The notes: generated by a model from the sequence alone, not told the origin. Shown: positions 1-8,477, counted from the stretch's first letter. The stretch is 64,000 nucleotides of DNA from Polymorphobacter multimanifer (GCF_014205635.1 NZ_JACIIV010000004.1:1-64000); one strand, 5' to 3'. Made by a program: numbers and translations.

Positions 1-191
1 AAAGGGACAAGCCTAACCAATGGCCGGGTTTTACACCGCCCTCATCGACACGCCGCCGACGATCCAATGGCCTGGTTTGTCACCGCCGTGCACACCATCG
101 CGAGATCGGCCAGATTGTCGGCATCGGTGAAAGCGCCGTCGGCACCCGGATCGACCGCATCAAGCAAAAGCTTCGAAAGGAACTGGCATGA
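1..191 (+). pseudogene. C-terminal remnant of an ECF-type sigma factor (region 4), frame-disrupted
   Basis: The last ~30 codons, from about position 93, read as a typical sigma-70 region 4 helix-turn-helix (H-R-E-I-G-Q-I-V-G-I-G-E-S-A-V-G-T-R) and end at a TGA that overlaps the next gene's ATG (ATGA). Upstream, the same frame turns into arginine/serine-rich nonsense. A sigma-like stretch (ALIDTPPTIQW) lies in another frame ending near position 70, so removing one base around 71 would join them. A stop at 14-16 breaks that second frame further upstream. I infer a decayed or frameshifted sigma gene, although the window edge prevents proof. Alternatives are a sequencing error or an unrelated upstream frame. 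Confidence 0.5.
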
Positions 192-859
192 CGAAAGGAC
201 AGGCAATGGATCTGGACGAGCTGAAAGCTGCGATGGCAAGGCTTGGCGATCGAGAAGCCGGGCTTGCCTTTCCCGGCCAAGCGGCAGCCCGCATGGCGCG
301 GCGCAGCATCATTACTCTTGTACATTGGCAAATCGCCCAGACCGTCGCTGGCATCCTTGTCACCCTGGCGGGCGGAACAATATGGGGCAGCCTGTTGGCG
401 CAACCGGGGCTGTTGTTCGCCAGCGGGGTGCTCGTCAATCTCTACGGGGCAGCAATGATCGCGCTTGCTGTCGCCGGTCTGGCCCATGCCAGGGGGATCG
501 ACACAACTGCCCCCATCGTCGAGACCGAAGGTCACATGGCCCGCCTGCAGCGGATCAGGCTGCTATCGGGCTGGGTGCTGGGGGCGAGTTGGTGGGTGCT
601 GTGGCTCCCGTTCTTGGCGGTGGCTGTCCGACTGCTATGGGGTGCAGACATACTGGCACCGATCGGCGTCAGCGCATGGCTCGTTACGACGCTGGCAAGC
701 GGGGTCGTCGGATTGGCGGGCATGTGGGGGCTACGCCGCTGGGCGATCCGGAACGGCCGCGCGCGCCTTGCAGCGCGGTTGGATGACGTGATGACCGGTC
801 GCACCTTTCGCGAGGTGCGCCAGCGTCTGGATGAGGTTGCTAGCTTCAAGGCCGGTTGA
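188..859 (+). CDS. Four-helix membrane protein coupled to the sigma-factor gene
   Basis: This 223-residue protein has a short charged N-terminus (DLDELKAAMARLGDRE) followed by four hydrophobic segments at about residues 48-72, 78-105, 122-152 and 160-182, then a basic cytoplasmic tail. The ATG overlaps the upstream TGA by four bases, which indicates translational coupling to the sigma-like frame. Small membrane proteins of this layout often sit directly after ECF sigma genes in Xanthomonas and sphingomonads, where they are presumed signalling partners. No catalytic motif is visible, so the function is unknown. It looks intact even though its presumed partner looks damaged. Confidence 0.7.
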   Translation: MTKGQAMDLDELKAAMARLGDREAGLAFPGQAAARMARRSIITLVHWQIAQTVAGILVTLAGGTIWGSLLAQPGLLFASGVLVNLYGAAMIALAVAGLAHARGIDTTAPIVETEGHMARLQRIRLLSGWVLGASWWVLWLPFLAVAVRLLWGADILAPIGVSAWLVTTLASGVVGLAGMWGLRRWAIRNGRARLAARLDDVMTGRTFREVRQRLDEVASFKAG

Positions 860-888
860 GTAACAGCTGGGTGGAATGGAACTGGTCT

Positions 889-907
889 TTGTGTCCGTAG
901 CGGGACC
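889..907 (+). repeat. Copy 1 of a 19-nt dispersed motif (TTGTGTCCG...GACC)
   Basis: This copy reads TTGTGTCCGTAGCGGGACC. Closely related copies lie at 7389-7407 and 9565-9583, all in the same orientation and all outside coding regions. It may be a small dispersed element or a remnant of a longer one. No function is known. Confidence 0.45.
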
Positions 908-1005
908 TGTCTGCGGTAAGGTACTGGGCTCTGGCCCTAACATCGCGAACAATCAAACCGACAGATTGTGCAAGCGCACGGCGAGCGCAGCAGCAAGTGG
1001 ACGCC

Positions 1006-1563
1006 CTACTGCAACCGATCGCGCAGCTTAAGGAACGTCACCAGGCCGAAGACGGCGACCATGAACGACCAAAATGCCAGAGCAAATGCCGGCGGGAACA
1101 GACCATGCCTCCCTTGGAAAGCGTCGAACAGAAATTTCGCGCTCAACAACAGAAAGAAGATGATTGCCGGCCAGCTTTGCGTGGTCCTGGCTTGGCGCCA
1201 GACATCCGATCGAGGACGAGAACCCGTAACATACGGCCGATCTTTAACAGCCTTGGATGCTGCGACCGCTGGCCGTCTGAACCATGCAAAGAGGCCAAAT
1301 ATCCAAACAGCGGCAGGGCCGAACTTCGCCAAATTCGAGCTCTCATGACGTAGCAAGAAGATGCTCACGATAATAAAAACAAGGCCAAGCCCTACCGACA
1401 CGCTCATCGGAGCTAATCCAGTGGCGCGCTTCCAGTCATTGACGAACCCCTCATGCTCCTCGACAGTGATGAGCTTAGCGCCCTTCCAGGGTGACGGGTA
1501 GTAAAGGTAGCCGCCCTCTGTTGGTGTGAACTGTTGGTCAAAATCACCGCGCAGTCTCGCCAT
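1006..1563 (-). CDS. Uncharacterised four-helix membrane protein
   Basis: I do not recognise the family of this 185-residue protein. An in-frame extension to 1656 exists, but I chose the ATG at 1563 because AGGAG lies eight bases upstream and the residues after it read like a normal N-terminus. The soluble N-terminal third (about 45 residues, aromatic-rich, with YLYYPSPWKG) is followed by membrane segments near residues 49-69, 76-95, 126-145 and 156-180. It stands alone between intergenic regions. Its lower GC and lack of conserved motifs suggest an accessory gene. Confidence 0.6.
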   Translation of the reverse strand: MARLRGDFDQQFTPTEGGYLYYPSPWKGAKLITVEEHEGFVNDWKRATGLAPMSVSVGLGLVFIIVSIFLLRHESSNLAKFGPAAVWIFGLFAWFRRPAVAASKAVKDRPYVTGSRPRSDVWRQARTTQSWPAIIFFLLLSAKFLFDAFQGRHGLFPPAFALAFWSFMVAVFGLVTFLKLRDRLQ

Positions 1564-1804
1564 CAAACTCGCTCCTAGACCATCCCTACTATCACGATAC
1601 CTTACCCTTGTTGACCGATCAATCGCCGGGCCGCTGGGCACTTTGACGCTTGTCATACGGACTAGGTAATGCTGCGGCGCTGCGCGTCGCGATAGCTAGT
1701 GGATTGCCCGATCCATTTCCGTTCTGACACTTCGGTATGCTGGTTCTAACCTGGTCATGTCAGGCCAAGGGAACCCGGTTGTCCGAAACGGGAGCCTCCA
1801 TGAT

Positions 1805-2770
1805 CTAACGACGAAAACAACCCGGCGGTTCGCCAAATTTTCGGCGAAAGCAGCCATTGAAATAGGACAAATCGCCAAAGCCGCACGCCAGAGCAATATC
1901 GATGACGTACATCCCCGCGTGCGCCGGATCGCGGAGCATTCGAAAGGCCCGATCCAGACGCCGGTTCAACACATATTCCGTGAATGTCACGCCTTCACGT
2001 TCAAACATGCGCTGCACAGATCGCACCGAAATGCCGTGTCGGACAGCTACATGCTCGACTCCCAGTGCCTGCTCAGAAAGTGACTCATTTATGGTGCGTT
2101 TGATCGCCAGCATACGGGCGGCGCGGAGGCCGCCCCGCTGCGCCAACGTTGCCGTATCGCCTGTCGCGCCAAACAGCAGCGAAAGGAGATCAGCGAGATG
2201 GCGACCAACGCTTGCGGCAATCTGGGTATCGACTGCTGTCAGGTCAGTCGATTCAAGGAACCGAATATAGCCGAGCAGATAGCGCAGGGTCACACTGTCA
2301 CCCGGCACGCGCTGCAGCACACAACCATCAGGATCGGCGACATTCATCAGCAGCAACGAGCGGTCTATGTGCAGGCAGAGGAAGTGCGATGCCTCTGGCG
2401 ATGTCATCGACGCGGCTTCGGCAGACGTCACAAGGATTGGCTCGCCGGGCCCGCAAAGCACGTCCCGGCCGCGCTGCCGAACCATCGACCGGCCCGAATT
2501 GATGTGAAGACCGTAATCGCCGCGGCCATCCGCAAGCATGGCACGCGACCGGGTGAACCGGACCGGCGTATTGGTGGCCGAGAGCAGACAGACTCCCGGC
2601 AGAGGGCGAACGACGATATCCTGACGATACGGCTGTTCGCCGACAGGCTCCACATCGGCGCCGAACATGGTCGGCCCGAAAAAATCCCTCCACGCTGACA
2701 CACGCTCGCGCTCGGGAAACGCATTCGAAGAGAATCTTGCCGGTCGATAGTCGGCGTCGGGTTTCTGCAT
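1805..2770 (-). CDS. AraC-family transcriptional regulator
   Basis: This 321-residue protein has an N-terminal AraC-binding-like sensor (about residues 20-190) and a C-terminal AraC double helix-turn-helix (about 225-321). The latter shows the ISVRSVQRMFEREG recognition-helix region and the second-helix signature around IALACGFGDLSYFNGCFRRKFG. The ATG at 2770 is preceded by GGAGGGG at good spacing, and a longer in-frame start at 2860 lacks this. It is divergent from the secreted serine hydrolase at 2993, with about 220 bp between the starts, so it may control that gene. The effector is unknown. Confidence 0.85.
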   Translation of the reverse strand: MQKPDADYRPARFSSNAFPERERVSAWRDFFGPTMFGADVEPVGEQPYRQDIVVRPLPGVCLLSATNTPVRFTRSRAMLADGRGDYGLHINSGRSMVRQRGRDVLCGPGEPILVTSAEAASMTSPEASHFLCLHIDRSLLLMNVADPDGCVLQRVPGDSVTLRYLLGYIRFLESTDLTAVDTQIAASVGRHLADLLSLLFGATGDTATLAQRGGLRAARMLAIKRTINESLSEQALGVEHVAVRHGISVRSVQRMFEREGVTFTEYVLNRRLDRAFRMLRDPAHAGMYVIDIALACGFGDLSYFNGCFRRKFGEPPGCFRR

Positions 2771-2992
2771 GTTGAACCCCTCCGTCAATCTGGCGGAATG
2801 ATCGCGGAAATTACCGGACAATCTTGTCGTCGAGAACCATATCCTGTCGCGAGTGCCCAAGAATAACCTTGCCCGGCGCGTTAGACAATCCAGCAGATAC
2901 CAAGCGCAGATACCAGACCATGTTCTGGGGCAGCGGAAGCTTGGATGCCCGATCAGCCATCATTGGCTGACGGGGAAGAAGGGACCCGCGCC

Positions 2993-4291
2993 ATGAGGCA
3001 TGCCGTTCTGTCGATCTTGATGGCTGCATCATGTTCGGTTGCGCCATACCCTGCATCCGCGCTTGCCCAGGATCAGTCGTCCGGGCGTGTGGCGCCCCGG
3101 CGGGCATTGCCGGCTCAAGGCATTTCGGTGGCACCCTCTTTCGACCGCGCCGCGTTCGAAGCCAGCCTCAACGGCCAGCTTCAAGGCAAGGGCATGGGCT
3201 ATGCATTCGTCCTGATGCAAGACGGCCGGATCATATCGGAAGGCGCTGGCGGTGCTGCGCGCGACAATCAGGATGGCTTCCTGCCGATGAAGACCTCGAC
3301 GCCGGTCAATATCGGCAGCCTGTTCAAGTTCGTGGCTGGCGTCAGCATGCTGCACGCCATGGAGCAGCCGCCGTCCGGCGCCGGCTTCAGCGGCACCGAT
3401 ACCAACGCCAAGCTCGATACGCCCGTATCGCTGCTGCTGCCGGCGTTCTGGAAGACGGGGATGTCGCCACGAGCGGCAAAACTCACCTTCCGTGATTATT
3501 TGCAGCACCGCACCGGCTTCACCACCGACAATATGCTGAACGAGTTTCGAAAACCCGCGCCGCCGGGACCGCAGCGCGCGACGGTGTTCAACTATCAGAA
3601 TCTCAACTTCCGCGTGATCGGCTTTGCGCTTGGGGCGTTCGTCGATCCGACATGGCTGTCGCAGATCAATCAGGACAGTGCCCGCACGACATCGAACGAA
3701 AACGACATGATCTACACGCGCCGCGCACTTGGCTCGTTCATGGACGAATACATCCGCAACACGGTGATGAAGAAAGTCCCCGGTGGTCCGGTGCCCAGTT
3801 GCGACGCGGCCAACGAATTCAAGACCACCGGCGCCTATGCCTATAAATCGAAGTCGGACACCGGACGCGGAATCATCACCAGCCGCAAGGCTGATGGCTC
3901 TGGTTGTGTCGGTTCAGGCGGTTACTGGATGTCAGCCCGCCATCTGGCGGCCTTTGCCTCAGCGGCCCTGAACGGGAACAGACTGCTCTCCGCCCAAGCC
4001 CAGAGCCTGATGTACGGAGCCAACAACGAGCCGGCCAATCGCATCGTGTGGACGAGCGCAAGACCGCGCAACTGGACCGCCGAACATTTCGGCGAACCCT
4101 ATGTCGTCTGGTCGGGCGGGCGGCAGATTTATGAAGACACCGGCAACCAGATATCCGGCGGCGCGCTGCTTCGGCTGCCCGACAAACATGTCCTGGTCAT
4201 CCTCCACAACTCGGCAGAACTGAATTCCGCCTCGCTCGAAGGCCAGGGCTATGCCGCCTTCATCGCCGGCAAGGCACCATATCTGGACTAG
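2993..4291 (+). CDS. Secreted serine hydrolase, class C beta-lactamase/DD-peptidase fold
   Basis: This 432-residue protein has an N-terminal signal peptide (about residues 1-26, ending near ALAQ). The catalytic Ser-x-x-Lys motif is S-L-F-K at about residues 109-112, and the second-motif tyrosine is Y-Q-N at about 201-203. A classic KTG triad is not evident, which is common in the esterase/aminohydrolase branch of this superfamily. I started at the ATG that begins the signal peptide rather than the ATG 48 bases upstream. The predicted location is the periplasm or outside the cell. The two downstream exported proteins lie on the same strand at spacings of 31 and 19 bases, suggesting one secretion-related operon. 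The substrate is not predictable. Confidence 0.8.
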   Translation: MRHAVLSILMAASCSVAPYPASALAQDQSSGRVAPRRALPAQGISVAPSFDRAAFEASLNGQLQGKGMGYAFVLMQDGRIISEGAGGAARDNQDGFLPMKTSTPVNIGSLFKFVAGVSMLHAMEQPPSGAGFSGTDTNAKLDTPVSLLLPAFWKTGMSPRAAKLTFRDYLQHRTGFTTDNMLNEFRKPAPPGPQRATVFNYQNLNFRVIGFALGAFVDPTWLSQINQDSARTTSNENDMIYTRRALGSFMDEYIRNTVMKKVPGGPVPSCDAANEFKTTGAYAYKSKSDTGRGIITSRKADGSGCVGSGGYWMSARHLAAFASAALNGNRLLSAQAQSLMYGANNEPANRIVWTSARPRNWTAEHFGEPYVVWSGGRQIYEDTGNQISGGALLRLPDKHVLVILHNSAELNSASLEGQGYAAFIAGKAPYLD

Positions 4292-4322
4292 GCAGAATCC
4301 GCGTCAATCAGGAGATTGAGCA

Positions 4323-5297
4323 ATGGTCGACAGGCAATGTTGGAAAGCAGCGACCGCATTGTGTTTCGGAGCGACCACAGTCTGTTGCGCTGCTGCAGCC
4401 CAGGCCCAGTCGGGCGTATCAGTGCGACAGGCGGACGTCGCGCGCGACGGGCGTGACATCGGTCTTACGCGCATCGTTGTCGATGGACGAAGTGCCATCC
4501 AGTACGACACGGTCATAAATCGAAATCTGGACATCTGGGCCGCAGTATCGGTGGATCGACTGCTCGACCGTCGCCAATATCACACAATCTACATTGGCAG
4601 CGAAGACACCGATCTTCAGTTCCCGAGGGAGTTTGGCACGCGGCGCTACAAGCTGACCATTCCCTACACCGATCCCCAGTCGCCGATGGTGGTGAACCAG
4701 GGCAACTCGCCGATCGCTCTGTGCAACGCCCGTCTGTCGGCACTTTCCGGCGCTGCGCGCCAGGCATTCTTGCAGCGCGGTGCCACGATCCCGGTGCCTC
4801 GGGCATATCGAATCAGGGCCGGGATATTGGGCGGTGGAAACGAACAGGTAGAGGCCCCTGTGACCGCGCATGTCGAATGCCGAGCTTTGGGACGTCCGCG
4901 CCCGCGAACGGAAACGTCCACCGCTGGCGCACCTTCCCGTCCCGGCCAACGCCGCGAACCGCCGGCACCCACAGCCACCCCTGACAGGCCAATGCGCGCC
5001 AACTCGCGAGCGGCAGACTTCGACATCCGTATCCGCCGCGTTGACCGCGATGGGCCCGGAGGTGCGACCCGCCTCTGGCTCTACAACGCCGGGCCGGACA
5101 CCGCCCCTGCCTGCACCGTCACGGCCCGGGCGGGCTCTGCAGCAAGCTGGCAGACGGTCGCCACAACGGACGTGGCTGCCCGCCAGACGTTGGAGCTCGA
5201 TGCGCCGATGCCGACGGGCGCCAACCTCAATTTCATCGTCGCCTGCATCGGAGAGCCCGAGAGCAAACTGGAGAACAACACGGCCGCATTGCCATGA
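4323..5297 (+). CDS. Exported protein of unknown function with proline/arginine-rich linker
   Basis: The protein is 324 residues long, with a signal peptide of about 29 residues ending AAAAQAQ. A soluble domain (about residues 30-190) contains two cysteines (around SPIALCNARL and HVECRAL). It is joined by a low-complexity Pro/Arg/Thr linker (about 190-225) to a smaller C-terminal domain, also with two cysteines, that resembles a CARDB-like beta sandwich (LWLYNAGPDTAPACTV). The CARDB comparison is inferred from pattern only. It lies between the serine hydrolase and a PEP-CTERM protein. No enzymatic motif was found. Confidence 0.65.
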   Translation: MVDRQCWKAATALCFGATTVCCAAAAQAQSGVSVRQADVARDGRDIGLTRIVVDGRSAIQYDTVINRNLDIWAAVSVDRLLDRRQYHTIYIGSEDTDLQFPREFGTRRYKLTIPYTDPQSPMVVNQGNSPIALCNARLSALSGAARQAFLQRGATIPVPRAYRIRAGILGGGNEQVEAPVTAHVECRALGRPRPRTETSTAGAPSRPGQRREPPAPTATPDRPMRANSRAADFDIRIRRVDRDGPGGATRLWLYNAGPDTAPACTVTARAGSAASWQTVATTDVAARQTLELDAPMPTGANLNFIVACIGEPESKLENNTAALP

Positions 5298-5316
5298 AAC
5301 CAAAGGAGAATTCTGT

Positions 5317-5898
5317 ATGAAGATGATGTCTTTCGTTGCAGCATCGGCTCTTGCGCTCGCGTGCCCGCTGCACGCCACTGAGCTGGTCACCAACGGCAGT
5401 TTTGAAACCGGGAACTTCGGTGGCTGGACCGAGTTCGGCGTTTCCAATCAATCCTTCATCACCGACGACCTGCTGGGCGGCGGCCCGACCGACGGTACCC
5501 GTCACGCAGCGTTCGGTCCCGTTGCGGAGGAGGGCGGCATCCGGCAGATCCTCGAAACCGTCCCGGGTCAAACATATCGGTTGAGCTTCGACATTGCGAA
5601 CCTGGGTGGTGGTTCCAATTTCTTCACCGCCGAATGGGATGGCGCCTTGTTCAGTTTTGGCTTTGCCCAGCCCGGCTTCGATTATTTGACTTCATCGGGG
5701 TTTGTGGTGGCCACGGGCAATTCCTCGCTGCTGAACTTCCGCTTCCGCCATGCCGAGAGCTTGTGGTTGCTGGACAATGTGTCGGTGAAATCGACAGCTG
5801 TCATCCCCGAACCGGCAAGCTGGGCGCTGCTTATCCTGGGTTTTGGCCTCATCGGGATCGCAAAGCGCAGGCAGACACCCCATGCCAGCAGTATGTAG
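5317..5898 (+). CDS. PEP-CTERM sorting-signal exported protein
   Basis: This 193-residue protein begins after a strong AAAGGAGAA site. It has a signal peptide (about 1-20), a beta-rich domain beginning ELVTNGSFETGNFGGW (typical of choice-of-anchor/carbohydrate-binding-like exported proteins) and a C-terminal PEP-CTERM anchor. The anchor has a P-E-P-A-S-W motif, a hydrophobic helix (ALLILGFGLIGIA) and a K-R-R tail. Such proteins are processed by exosortase and moved to the surface or an exopolysaccharide matrix. No exosortase is in the window, so that enzyme must be encoded elsewhere. Confidence 0.85.
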   Translation: MKMMSFVAASALALACPLHATELVTNGSFETGNFGGWTEFGVSNQSFITDDLLGGGPTDGTRHAAFGPVAEEGGIRQILETVPGQTYRLSFDIANLGGGSNFFTAEWDGALFSFGFAQPGFDYLTSSGFVVATGNSSLLNFRFRHAESLWLLDNVSVKSTAVIPEPASWALLILGFGLIGIAKRRQTPHASSM

Positions 5899-6067
5899 CC
5901 GCCGCTGCGCTCACCCTCGATCGGCACGCCCGATGTACCAGCGTTTCGATGTCGCGGTAGATCGTGCGAAGCGAGACCTCCAGTCGCCCAGCAAGATCGC
6001 GGCCGAGGAGCAGCCCTTCGTGCTGGAAGAGCGGCATGGTCTCGAAGAGCCGGTCCGTCCGCCGTAT
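5874..6067 (-). pseudogene. Truncated and frameshifted YafY-type (HTH_11) transcriptional regulator
   Basis: On the minus strand the codons from 6067 read I-R-R-T-D-R-L-F-E-T followed by Q-H-E-G-L-L-L-G-R-D-L-A-G-R-L-E-V-S and a T-I-Y-R-D-I-E-T-L helix, the N-terminal winged helix of YafY regulators. The expected ATG start is an ATA, directly after a TAG. After E-T-L the frame changes, and G-V-P-I-E-G-E-R-S-G-G-Y, the wing, continues in another frame (about 5930-5895). The WYL part is absent because the PEP-CTERM gene's 3' end follows. This is a decayed gene fragment. Confidence 0.7.
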
Positions 6068-6193
6068 CTACCCCAGCGCGAGCTCGACTTCGGAATGCGA
6101 CATCTTCAAGCTTGGCCCGTAGGTGGCGCGCGTGAACGCCTAGGTGCGAGCGTCCTTGCCAATCGCTTCGGCGACCGCCTGTGCATCGTTCAT
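6068..6193 (-). pseudogene. Small amber-interrupted coding remnant upstream of the YafY fragment
   Basis: An ATG at 6193 opens a 41-codon frame that is protein-like on both sides of an in-frame TAG at codon 18 (6140-6142) and ends in a TAG immediately before the YafY fragment. The second half contains S-L-K-M-S-H-S-E-V-E-L-A-L-G. I do not recognise the family. Its position suggests it was co-transcribed with the regulator before both decayed. Confidence 0.35.
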
Positions 6194-6323
6194 GCTTTGC
6201 CACGCGATATGCTCAGTTCAGGCTCCATCGTTCGAGAGAGACAGCAGCGCACAAAGCCGGGCTGCGGACGGTCACCGGTCTTGACTCATAAACTCGTTTC
6301 CATATCATGGTATATAACAGGGT
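6194..6323. other. Short intergenic stretch before the MarR-GNAT gene
   Basis: Together with the two remnants, this fills the 425-base interval between the PEP-CTERM and MarR-GNAT genes. It is AT-richer near its end (ATATCATGGTATATAACAG), with CCATA and TATGG arms that could form a weak operator. No gene is visible. Confidence 0.3.
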
Positions 6324-7331
6324 ATGGAGATAGTCGTGAGAGACGTGATTGCAGACATGGGACCAGCGTTCCTTGGCAGTCGCCTCAAGCGACTGGCAGA
6401 GCGAATGCAGGCGGGTGCAACGACCGCCATTGCCAATGCCGGCGTGCCGCTCCAGCCTGCCCATATGGCAGTCCTCGCAGCGCTGCGGGTCGGGCCGATG
6501 AATGTCGGACAGCTTGCCGGGGTGATCGGGATCAGCCAGCCTGGCGTTACGCGCAGCGTCAGTCAGATGGCCAAGCTCGGCATTCTTGCTGATCTTCCGG
6601 CGTCCGATCAGCGCACGCGCCTTGTGGAGCTGACATCCAGAGGACGCGCCTTCGCCGAACTGGCGGTAACAGAGCTGTGGCCGCGGATCGGGATGGCGGC
6701 CGAAGAACTATTGGCAGATACGTCCCCATCTTTTCTGCTGCAGTTGGCCGCCATCGAAAGGGCGCTCGACCATGCATCCATCGCCCAGCGCGCAGAACGG
6801 GCACGCCCCGGTGGATTGCGGCTGCGCGAGTTCGACGATGCTTTGGCGGCGGTCTTCCATGACATCAATGTTGAATGGATCAGCGCCATGTTCACGCTGG
6901 AGGCGACTGATCAAGACGTTCTGGAAAATCCTCGTGAGAGGATCATCGACTCCGGTGGCGTAATTCTGTTCGTGGAGGCGCCTGGCCTGGGCATCGTCGG
7001 CACCTGCGCCTTGCAGAAAACCGGTCCCAGCAGCTTCGAATTGACCAAGATGGGGGTTCGTGAGGTCGCGCGCGGGCTGAAGGCGGGCGAGTTCCTTCTC
7101 GAAGCGGCTGTCGCGAGGGCTACGGCACTCCAAGCCGATCCTCTTTACCTGCTCACCAGCCGCAAATGCGCTGCGGCCATTCATCTCTACGAAAAACTTG
7201 GCTTTGCTCATGATACCGAGATCATGAACGACTATGGTTCACGGTATCAACGGTGCGATGTCGCCATGAAGTATATCGCAGAGGGGGCTCATCCAGAGGC
7301 CGAGGCATCGGACCCAGCAGAAGGTGCGTAA
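6324..7331 (+). CDS. MarR-type regulator fused to a GNAT acetyltransferase
   Basis: The protein is 335 residues long. The N-terminal half is a MarR winged helix (about residues 10-150), with helix-turn-helix region VGQLAGVIGISQPGVTRSVSQM and a wing around SDQRTRLVELT. The C-terminal half is a GNAT fold (about 165-325), with acetyl-CoA-region features LTKMGVREVARGLKAGEFLL and the late YEKLGF motif typical of N-acetyltransferases. An alternative start is the ATG at 6357. Such MarR-GNAT bifunctional proteins are known in proteobacteria, but their substrates mostly are not. It follows a decayed regulator and stands alone. Confidence 0.8.
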   Translation: MEIVVRDVIADMGPAFLGSRLKRLAERMQAGATTAIANAGVPLQPAHMAVLAALRVGPMNVGQLAGVIGISQPGVTRSVSQMAKLGILADLPASDQRTRLVELTSRGRAFAELAVTELWPRIGMAAEELLADTSPSFLLQLAAIERALDHASIAQRAERARPGGLRLREFDDALAAVFHDINVEWISAMFTLEATDQDVLENPRERIIDSGGVILFVEAPGLGIVGTCALQKTGPSSFELTKMGVREVARGLKAGEFLLEAAVARATALQADPLYLLTSRKCAAAIHLYEKLGFAHDTEIMNDYGSRYQRCDVAMKYIAEGAHPEAEASDPAEGA

Positions 7332-7388
7332 CCTGCTGGCCCGGGATCACCTTGTCCGCAAGCCAAACTTGGGCGGATGCATCAGCGT

Positions 7389-7407
7389 TTGTGTCCGCAA
7401 GGCGACC
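7389..7407 (+). repeat. Copy 2 of the 19-nt dispersed motif
   Basis: This copy reads TTGTGTCCGCAAGGCGACC and lies between the MarR-GNAT gene and the end of the DUF2141 gene. See the copies at 889 and 9565. Confidence 0.45.
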
Positions 7408-7437
7408 ATTCTGTTGCAAAGCAAAAGTTGATGAGGC

Positions 7438-7893
7438 TCATGGCTGCTGGAGGATCACCGAGAGTGTAACAGGCCGGTTTCCGACCGGAAACTGTGCCGC
7501 CTCGAACTTGGGCGGGCCAAGCCTTGCCTTTGGGTTGTTGCTTGCTCCGATGCTCTCGCGGGGGAGGAAACCGAACCGCATATCCAACTTTCTGTTGGCA
7601 TTGGCGTCGTGGAAGACCGAGACGGCAGCCGGCCCTGCCGGCACGTCGCTGAACACACATGTCGCTGTCCCTTCCTTGATCGGAACGGAGATGCGGTAAG
7701 CGGCTCGCTCCGGCTTGCTGGGAAAGCCGGCTGAGCTTCGGAAAAGGGCGCATGTCACTTCGCCGGCCGCCGACGTCATCCCCGTCGCGTTGATCTGGAC
7801 GCTCGTTCCGGCGGCGAGGGCTGCTGCAGGCGTGGTCGCCAGGATCATGGCAAGCACTTGGGCAGCCAGTCCAGGGGCAGTCGATTTGGTCAT
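7438..7893 (-). CDS. Exported DUF2141-family protein
   Basis: This 151-residue protein starts at an ATG with GGAG nine bases upstream; a TTG 18 bases further out is less likely. A signal peptide (about residues 1-28, ending AAALAAG) precedes a domain with VTCALFRSSAGFPS, CVFSDVPAGPAAVSVFHDANANRKLD and FGFLPRESIGASNN, the conserved pattern of DUF2141 proteins common in sphingomonads. The family is periplasmic and of unknown function. The next minus-strand gene upstream is another exported protein 35 bases away, and the two may be co-transcribed. Confidence 0.8.
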   Translation of the reverse strand: MTKSTAPGLAAQVLAMILATTPAAALAAGTSVQINATGMTSAAGEVTCALFRSSAGFPSKPERAAYRISVPIKEGTATCVFSDVPAGPAAVSVFHDANANRKLDMRFGFLPRESIGASNNPKARLGPPKFEAAQFPVGNRPVTLSVILQQP

Positions 7894-7928
7894 CACGATG
7901 TTCTCCAGCAACGGATTTTCCGGTCTGA

Positions 7929-8477
7929 CTAGCGGGCCGTCACGTCTGCTGTGAGGCGACGGTTCTGATAGAGTCGAAATCGAAAGGCTGCATTCTCCGT
8001 CCAGTATTCGAGATCTTGCGAGAGGGTCGAGCCATCACCCAGATCGACGAGCTGATGCTCATAGATGCGTCCTCGGTGGCAGAACGCCGACTGGAGCGTT
8101 CGGCGCAGTTCTTCGTCTTCCCTGTCCTGGCCGAGCCGGACGACACGGTCGGCAAAGATGTCCGATGTAAGCGGCCCACGGTTCGAGCTGCCAACGATGG
8201 TGAAGCGTCCATTTCCAGTGCTGGCCACATTGAATTCGCTGATCTCAAATGCGCCTTCGCCAACAAAGGTCTCATAGAGCGAATTTAGCGTCGACAGACC
8301 CCTGTTGCCGAAGGTGATCTGCACAAGCGAATAGCGGGCTTTGAACGACGGACATGCGCCGTCGGCAGCAAAAGGCCCCTGCGTCACAGTCACAAATGGC
8401 GATCGAAATGCGGTAAAGGCCAGCGCACCGACAGCGGCAAGCACAACCAGTGCGAATGCTGCAGGCTTTTTCTTCAT
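7929..8477 (-). CDS. Membrane-anchored or exported protein of unknown function
   Basis: The protein is 182 residues long. I chose the ATG at 8477 (MKKKPAAF) because AAGGA lies eight bases upstream and a lysine-rich signal or anchor helix (about residues 5-25) follows. The remainder is soluble, with two cysteines (ACPSFKARY and FCHRGRIYEHQL). The text NRGLSTLNSLYETFVGEGAFEISEFNV suggests an alpha/beta domain, but I recognise no family. It sits 35 bases upstream of the DUF2141 gene on the same strand. Confidence 0.6.
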   Translation of the reverse strand: MKKKPAAFALVVLAAVGALAFTAFRSPFVTVTQGPFAADGACPSFKARYSLVQITFGNRGLSTLNSLYETFVGEGAFEISEFNVASTGNGRFTIVGSSNRGPLTSDIFADRVVRLGQDREDEELRRTLQSAFCHRGRIYEHQLVDLGDGSTLSQDLEYWTENAAFRFRLYQNRRLTADVTAR

